From Cepaea nemoralis (taxonomy: Eukaryota > Mollusca > Gastropoda > Stylommatophora > Helicidae): DNA of 64,000 bases. The position numbers were made by a program, and so were the translations under genes. The notes under the pieces were generated by a model that saw only the letters and a program-made list of their open reading frames with translations, searched no databases and was not told the origin of the DNA. Shown piece after piece: positions 35,144-44,100 of the stretch. The stretch spans positions 124,001-188,000 of the forward strand of contig JACEFZ010024489.1 in assembly GCA_014155875.1 (NCBI GenBank), written 5' to 3'. Each line of letters begins with the position of its first letter. Within the stretch, counting starts at the first letter, position 1.

Positions 35144-38100
35144 CGAGGGAGGGGGGGAGAGGGAGGTAGGGTGAGGGAAAGAGAAGAAGGATCGGTGAGA
35201 GAGAGAGATGAACTCATTTTACAGAACATGATAACAATGGACATAGTGAATGTGCAGTGACAAAGCATTCTTTAGCAAGAAATAAATTTACAAAACATGA
35301 ACAAATATGAATACTAATTGTACTACACTGACATATAATGATGTTTAAGCATAATCTTTAAATTACAAGCTGAAAAATGAACTATTATACAAAATGGAAT
35401 TTCTTAGCCAAGCACATTTGTCCAATAGTACCTTCATTTCAGATTCAAGTGCTGCAAACTAAACAGAAGCCGTGGAAATGAATTATTGTACTCTATTTGG
35501 CAATGAAGCACTCAATGTCTGCTAATAATTAAACCAACAAAATTTGCTAGTTTGTGTTTTCTTTATAATTTTTTAAACCTGAATTTTAAAAGTGCTTTCA
35601 GAGAATTCTGACCAACAAAATCTGCTACTATGTATTCTTTATTCTTTCTGAAACCTAAATTTTAAAGGCGCTTTCAGAGAATTCAGATCAACCAAATTCC
35701 CGAGCAGCGAAGTTGCTAGCGAACTGCACTAATAATGTCATGAGCATAATCAGACGTGGGTTCAACACCTGGGCACACTGCCTGCAAAAGTGAGGGACAG
35801 ATTGGCCACCTGTTCCTCCGTGCATTCGGGCCTACAAAATGTGATGGCACTATCACATCACAGAGCCATAGCAAGAAACTGCTCTTGGACAAATATTTTA
35901 TTACATTCCTGATCAGTTTTGATATTTTGATTTTCACTGTATTTGTGAGGGGAGAATGAGGCAGAGAGATGGGAGGAGCGAAGGATGGACACTCACCTAT
36001 TTCATCTTTGGTTTTCCCAGGAGGGGTCCACAAGTGCCTGGCTACTTCATACCCGCCAAAAAAGAAAAAGTAGCCAGGCATTTCTCTCATAAATGTGGCC
36101 GTGAGACCTTTGAAAAGACCTCGAAAACCTTCCGCTTGTAAAATTTCCTTAGTCAGGCCAAATGGACCACTAAATAAATTCATAGGAAAGAAACAATCAA
36201 TAAATTAAATAACATTTTAAAAACCAGGTCTTTTTCTCAAAATTTCAACAACTAATTAAAAAAAAAAAGTTATAGGTGAGGGGATGGACTTCATTACAAT
36301 GGGTTTTATGTCATAGGACTGATAGTCTCTCTCCACAGAATGGTGCCTGCCGAATGCATCACATAAAGCTCAAACTCTCCACAGAATGGTGCCTGCCGAA
36401 TGCATCACATAAAGCTCAAACTCTCCACAGAATGGTGCCTGCTGAATGCATCACATAAAGCTCAAACTCTCCACAGAATGGTGCCTGCCGAATGCATCAC
36501 ATAAAGCTCAAACTCTCCACAGAATGGTGCCTGCCGAATGCATCACATAAAGCTCAAACTCTCCACAGAATGGTGCCTGCCGAATGCATCACATAAAGCT
36601 CAAACTCTCCACAGAATGGTGCCTGCCGAATGCATCACATAAAGCTCATACTCTCCACAGAATGGTGCCTGCTGAATGCATCACATAAAGCTCAAACTCT
36701 CCACAGAATGGTGCCTGCCGAATGCATCACATAAAGCTCAAACTCTCCACAGAATGGTGCCTGCCGAATGCATCACATAAAGCTCAAACTCTCCACAGAA
36801 TGGTGCCTGCCGAATGCATCACATAAAGCTCAAACTCTCCTCAGAGTGGTGCCTGCCGATTGCATCACATAAAGCTCAAACTCTCCACAGAATGGTGCCT
36901 GCCGAATGCATCACATAAAGCTCAAACTCTCCACAGAATGGTGCCTATCGATTGCATCACATAAAGCTCAAACTCTACACAGAATGGTGCCTGCCGAATG
37001 CATCACATAAAGCTCAAACTCTCCACAGAATGGCGCCTGCCGAATGCATCACATAAAGCTCAAACTCCATAGCTCCAGTAATAACACAAGGGGTTTCCGG
37101 AAAAATTGCACTCATGGTCTGTACATTCTGAAATCCAACCTACTACCTTTGGAGAAGGAGGGAAACAGCTTGACCCCACTGCCCTAAGACATTTAATTTG
37201 CAAACACAAGGTAAAGCCAAGCAGATTCTTGATGGACATTTCTCAGATCAGATTTCTTTTCCCGGGAAGGTTAACCCGGTCAACAAATGCCCGCAGAAGT
37301 CGGATGTGTCTGCCTAACGGCGCAGGAGCAGCAGCTCTGCTGTTAACAGGCACAACGCAATCACATCCGAAAAAAAAAAACTCCGGATGAACGAAGAAGA
37401 AGAAGAAGATTTCTTTTCGCCACAAAGGTCGCTGCAATGGATCTCTAGTGTCAGTCTCTCATCACAATGGCATAATATAACATCCTCTTTCCTGTTCGTC
37501 TTTTGACGATATCCTCCCATTTAAACCAACTTCTATCTAGATACCGCATTAAATTATTATACCACAAAGAATTACTTATCATCTCTAGTAAAACTAAGAA
37601 TTAGCCTACTTATAAAGATTGCACTCAACGAGTATTTACACACCAGTAAGAACACATAGAAACATCCATTCTGATTCATAATTGTATTACAGTGCTACAA
37701 TCAGCTTGCATAAGATGTCTGTTACATATATGACTCCTAACATACATCTTATATCAAAATTATTTGTTGCTGGATTCCTAAAATAGCACATTATTAAATG
37801 GTTAAAATTAACTCATCATGAACCAGGCAATCTTCCACAGGTTGATCACTAATCTTCTACATAACAAAAAACAATTTTTTTCTTTATTCATTCAGTCTCA
37901 GTTATCCTCTCTCTCTCTCTCTCTCTCTCTCCCCCCCCCCCCCCCCCCCCAAATTTTTTTCCTAGATTTTATTTTCATTGTGTCTACTTCTAGATGTTGT
38001 CATTTTAACCTCTGCTGACCTATAGTGTTATTTTCAGATATCAATTAAAATGTTACCTCTCTCAATAACTGAATGGATTTTATTTACCCAAGAGTGAAAT

Positions 38101-41100
38101 GTTGGTGAATTATGTCAAGTGTCAATGAATTATCCCAATTGTGAATATTTGGTGAATTATCCCAAGTGTGAACTGATAATGAATTACCAGCAGAGTATCA
38201 TTGCATTATTAAAATTAACTCATTAATACCCATGGAATGCACCATATATTGATCATTTACTGCTTATATTTGAAGTTTTCTTTACTTTCTCAGTTCATTA
38301 CTTTTTTGCCCCAAGCTAGTTGTGTTAATGATTTCTGCTCTAATGATTACTTTCACGTCTTCAGTCCAACACAGTTTAAACTTTAATTCCTGCTCACTTA
38401 CAGTGTTTATTATTGTTAAAACATCTAATATCCACTGTTGGGAGCCTCTACAACATTATTCTTCTTTGTTCTTCTTACGAGGGAAGTGTCAAACCTAGAT
38501 ATACACTTTGAAGTTTAGTCTGTCTGTCTTCGGTATTCATTTCTATATGGTTTGTTTCCTTTTGACAGATTCCATCCAAGTTAAGGATCCATGGAGTATG
38601 GGGTTTTAGTTCTTAACAATTTTGTCAGGGTAGCAGCATTATGGCCTATGTTTTGTAATTTCTAATTGTTGTGCAATTTTTAGTGCACATATTGTGCATG
38701 GGACCTTCTGTTTTTTTGTGTGCCAATATCCAAGGAGATTAGGTGTCCTATATTACTACCCAAGAGATCAGGGAAAAGGGGGGGGGTGTGTGTGATATTA
38801 GATACCAATGATTCTTGGAAAAATGTCCAGTTCTGTGTTGAGATGGAACCCAGTACCTTTTGGGCCTGAGCCAGACACTATGACATTTGAGCCAAGCCAC
38901 CCCTAAAAGATTATAAAAAGCATATATCAGAAAACAATAATCACAATAAAATTGAGGGGTATTACATTTTAAGTCTCTCTAATCCACCCTCCAACTGTCC
39001 TTTGGTAGCCATCTCCCTCATCGCCTGAAGTCTGCATTTGATAAGTTCTGTAGGACACAGTGTGAACGATGAAAAAAATGCAGCCATTCCCCCAGAAACA
39101 GCATTCTCCAGGGGGTTCAATGCTTTAATTTCTTTACCACCAACAACTTTTGCAACCTGTGCAATCAAGCAAGAAAATGAGATGAATAGTTGATAACAAA
39201 GGTTATGTGACTTATTACAATTATACTGACAAAGGCATATTTATTTGGAAATGCTATATAGAACCTGTTTTATTGTATGGCAGTGAATCTTGGAATGTAA
39301 ATGAACAATTAGGAAAACTTGGAAGCAACAGAGATGTGGTTCCTGAGACGAATCTTGCAAATTCCTTGAACTGCCAGAGTAACAACTGTATAAAAGAGGC
39401 TAATGAAACTAGAACATTATATACAACAATAAGAATGAGACAAACAGCTTTCTTTGGGAATGTGATGAGAAGAGAGGCATTAGAGAACATCATGATGACT
39501 GGAAAGATCAAGGGAAAGAGAGACAGCGGCCGACCAAGAGAAATGATGCTGGATGGATTGAGACGGTGGCATGGAGGAATATCATCAACACCAAAGACTG
39601 GAGAGAGACATGAACTACTGCCAGGTGGCAGGGCATTTGATGATATTTAGTTTCAGGTTTGTTTGAAGCTGCAGCAACCAAAATAATAATAATTAACCAA
39701 AAACAGCAACATCAACTTTTTCTTTTCTTTCAAGAGCTATAAACCCATAATGTGTCCCTCAAAATGTTTTTCAATTTTGTATCCGTGATGTTTTTTTTTT
39801 TGCAGTTTCTGAAAATGTTACCACATTTCAAGAAAACAGTTAAAACTTGATCTTCCATTGGCTCTATCTTGTATTTGAGGTGTTTTACAAGTTTTCAATA
39901 ATTATAGGACGTACGTGCATGATTTTTTGGTGCTAAAATCAAGACATAAGATTATACAACAGTGATGGGGTCAGAGCAACTAAGTTAAATACTTGGGTGA
40001 AGCACTTTGGAAATATGTCATGCCTGCCTGCTTTTATAAAAATAACATTTAATTAAATGTTCATTGCACCTTTAAGTAAATAAATTATACCATGCCTCTT
40101 CACTAAGCATTTATGATCTAAACAAAGCAAGCTCCACATGCAATTCAGATAAGCAACTATCACATAAATTTGACAAGAAGGTAATAATTTCTAAATTTAT
40201 GTCTTAAGGGAAAATATAAATTTGAATATAAACTGGATAAGACTTATACGATAAACTTTGACATGGTAAATATATTTTAAGAGCAACAAACCAATAACCG
40301 TGTGTATGAATTGAAATTATCTGCAGATATTGTCTTTATCTGAATGAAGCTGAAAACTAGTTGTCACTTCTTATAATCTACAACAATGATTCATAAATAA
40401 ACAAGGGGACAGCACTCCCCTGAGGGTGGAGACAGTGCCACCAGACTGGCGGGGTTTTGAAATATTTAGAGGGGCTACGGACGCAATTCATAATCCTGCA
40501 TACCGCTTTTGAAACACAGCTGCGGGCAATTTGGCAGCAGACTGCCTGCTCTTGGTTTTCAGGCAAAGGTGTGAGTGCTATTTGTTTAGAAAGCAATGGC
40601 AAACTATTGAATATAAACTTTCCAAAAAATCATAAACAGCCAAAAAAGGCTGAGGTTGACTGTGATTTCCTGTAGTGGATATGCAACTAACTGTTTTAAA
40701 AGTTTCTACCTCACTTGTTGGTTACCAAGGCTCTCAAGGAAAGCATAGAATAGTCACATGCTAACCTACCATGTAAGTCATAAGATGTGACTAAGGAGGA
40801 TTGGCATGGGATTGGCTAGCTCATCCCATAGAAAACTTTAGCTGCAGAAGCCAATCGATCATGAACAAGTCTACGCAGGATTTAATGTGAGTTGGTTAAG
40901 GGCCTACTATGCTCCGTTTGGGAAATAAAATACAAAAGAGGTGTCTACTTGAACTTATTCTTGTAGATACCTGCTCAATGTGCACTGATGGTGACATGCT
41001 CATGTCCCCTTGATGTGTCAGAAACAGATGCAAAGGAAAACTGTAGGCTAATTCTGAGACTTTAGGCTAACTCCAGGGCTTTAGACTAAAGTTTATTTAT

Positions 41101-44100
41101 AATACAGATACTTTGTGCTTTTTAATTACAATGATTAGAAACATTAAATGTAGACAGTTCAGATTTTTTGGACATAAGGAGAAAAACAAAACTGACAAAC
41201 TTAGTGACAATTGGCAATCTTGATGGCAATAAAAAAAAAGCAGGTGAATAGATAAATGCCTAGATGACATTACTGGGACAAGAATAGACCTGATCAGAGA
41301 CCCAGATGATAATGTTAACTGACGAAAAATTATCACCGAGGCTTCCCGGCACGGCACATGACGATGAAGATACAGATGCTTGACATGCCAGTCAATGAAA
41401 ATAGATATGGAATATAAAGAAAAAGCAGCGGCTGCAGCAGGATATAACAATATGAATTTGAAACAAATAGGTATGTAAAACTCCTGCGAGAAGAAACGTA
41501 CTAAACAATAACATCAACAACGTTAACATACCTTACAAGGAGATCCATCGTATCGCGAAATACAGGTGAACATCCGAAATCAGAAGCACTCAATAAATAT
41601 ATAAAATGAATAATAAAATAAAATAAAATAAAATAAACTACACACAAACGCGTACAATACGGCACACAGGACTACCGACGTTTCGATTCTCAGAATCTTT
41701 GTCAAGGACACCACAGATCAACGAAGTACAGCGAACACAGAAACAAGGGGAAAAAACACACACACGAACTGTCCCTATGCCATGTGGGGCAGACAAGGTG
41801 ATTTGGTGAAAAGGTGAAAATAGAGCATCTCATTTGAGGCAAACAGAAAACCACATTGGAAACATTTCAGAATTTCAATGTTTGAACTCACCAGCTTCTG
41901 GCATACACCATAAAAACAGAACAGAACAGCATTCTCTGAGATATTTGCAGCCAAAGATGGCACAGTTCCAGCATAAAGACCTCGTACAATTCCATCTTGT
42001 CTGAAGGTCTCTATAAAACAGTTCAGTCCATTGTTGTACAATGTTGGGAATGTTTGCATCTTCACTTTGACTGTGTCTAATGGCTGCCCAACATAGACGC
42101 TGGTGATACCACCTGTAGCAACAAAGGAATGATGTTAATATTGTAAATAAATTGTACTAATGACCTCTCTCAGTTGTGGACAATTGTTACTTCAATACTT
42201 TCTATCCTAAAGTTTATATGCATAATCTGTGAATATTCACCACCATCATCATCATGTGCATGCTAATGATGTGTGGTCAGTGATAGTTCACCATTTCATA
42301 CATTCACCCAGAATCTTGGATCAGATCTTTGTTCTTGTCCTCAGTTATGTCATGTGGCCGGGCCATCCATGTATTTATCTAAGTATTCTCCTTGCACTTT
42401 TTTCCATCATGTTTGACAGTTGTCACTCAGTTTTAAAGCTTATTTCTCCTGATAACAAAGCCCAACAATTCTTGACTGTTTACATATAATTTTATTGATA
42501 TTAATTACAAATTTGCTGTTGTCTGTTTCTTACAAGATCATATCATTCATTTTTCTGTCTACCCGTGGCATTCTATGCATGTCCTCAAAGACCACATTTC
42601 CATTACCATTAGATGTTTCTCAGCTTGTCTACTTATTGTCCATACTTTACAAGCATACAACAGTATAGGTTATATACAGAACTTTAAAACTCTTTTTCTC
42701 ATGTTTAGTAGTGATGACTTAAATAATACAGCCATAGGACAGAAGGGGATTCTTGTGATAGAATAGGTTAAGAACACAACAGCAGAGTTAAGAAATGTAT
42801 ACCTTGTTTAGAGTAAGAGAATAAATATTCCTTCATTATATGATATATTATATTATAATCCTGTATTCCCCCATTGGGACAGGTCCTCAACCAACATGAC
42901 TCCAAGTTATCCTGTCTTTAGCTATTCCATGCAACTCCATTCATGTCCTCCCTATATTATTCATTTCTGTCTTTACTGCTCTTTTCTGTGTATTTTTAGG
43001 TCTTGCCTTATTTTGTCTCCCCTGTGGATTCCAAAGGACTTTCTAGTTATACTATTTTCAGGTTTTCTTAAAGTCTGTCCTATCCAGTGCCAGCGTCTTT
43101 TCTTCACCTCTTGATATTTGTCTAGTTCCTTCCATGAGCTCCACATCAGTGATTCTGTAAAACAATTTTAGTCTTATTTTGCACAGGCACCAATTAATGA
43201 ATGTTTGTAGTTTATTATTGATTGTTTTAGTTGTTCTCCATATTTCTGATCAATAAGTATATCATTAACAACAGAGCTTGGATATTCTAAAGTTTCGTGC
43301 TAAATATGGTGTGCTGCTGGCAGCTAAAGAATTAGCAGAAAGCAAAACTGTTGTAACATCAACACAAAGATATATATCCAGTTATTGAAATATTTTGTGC
43401 AGGGGTAGAAACATCCAGGAGCCCAGTCACAATGGCGCCTGCAAATTTCCACTTGGCACCTGAATTTTCAATAATTTCATTAGCCTGTATTTGCAAAAAT
43501 AAATATGCTGGTTCCTGAGAAAAAAGGGTCTGGTTTCTGAATTATGTTTAAATTTTTCTGCCGCTGGTTTTGTTAATTTTTTTATCTTTACTGATATCAA
43601 TTCATCTTCACTGATTAAAATATTTGCCAATAAGTAAATAAAAGGTTGAAGAAACTGGAGGCATTGGAAATGTTTATGGTCATAGAATGGGACCATTTAC
43701 CTTTTTATTTAACATTTTTCTTTCAGAGGACGCACTCTATAGTTATGCTATCAACAGGTTTTCTTAACGTGTGTCCTATCTAGAACCTTATTCTGATTTG
43801 AATTTATCTTCTTCTCCAGTTATGACTCTGGCATATTATATTAATCCATAGATTCACTATATAAGAATCTCTCAGACAAGTGGTATGCTTGTCTGAGAGT
43901 CAATATGGAATATTCAAGTTAAGAATTGACATCACTGCACTCATGACAATCCCACACATGCTCCATTCCTCACATTAAAAGCTACCGAAGAGTTTCCATG
44001 CTGATTATTCCAGTAGCAATTTGATTAGAAGTTCCCCTGGCTTTTCCTCTACACTGAGTATCATGCAGACCCTCTACCCATTCCCTTCTGAACCAGCATT

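Noticed and set aside
38966..38990. Earlier donor GTTGGA or GTGGAT for carrier exon 3
   Set aside because: GTGGAT gives the wrong phase for exon 4, and GTTGGA is a weaker site that would delete most of the loop; GTAATA fits phase and a plausible loop length.
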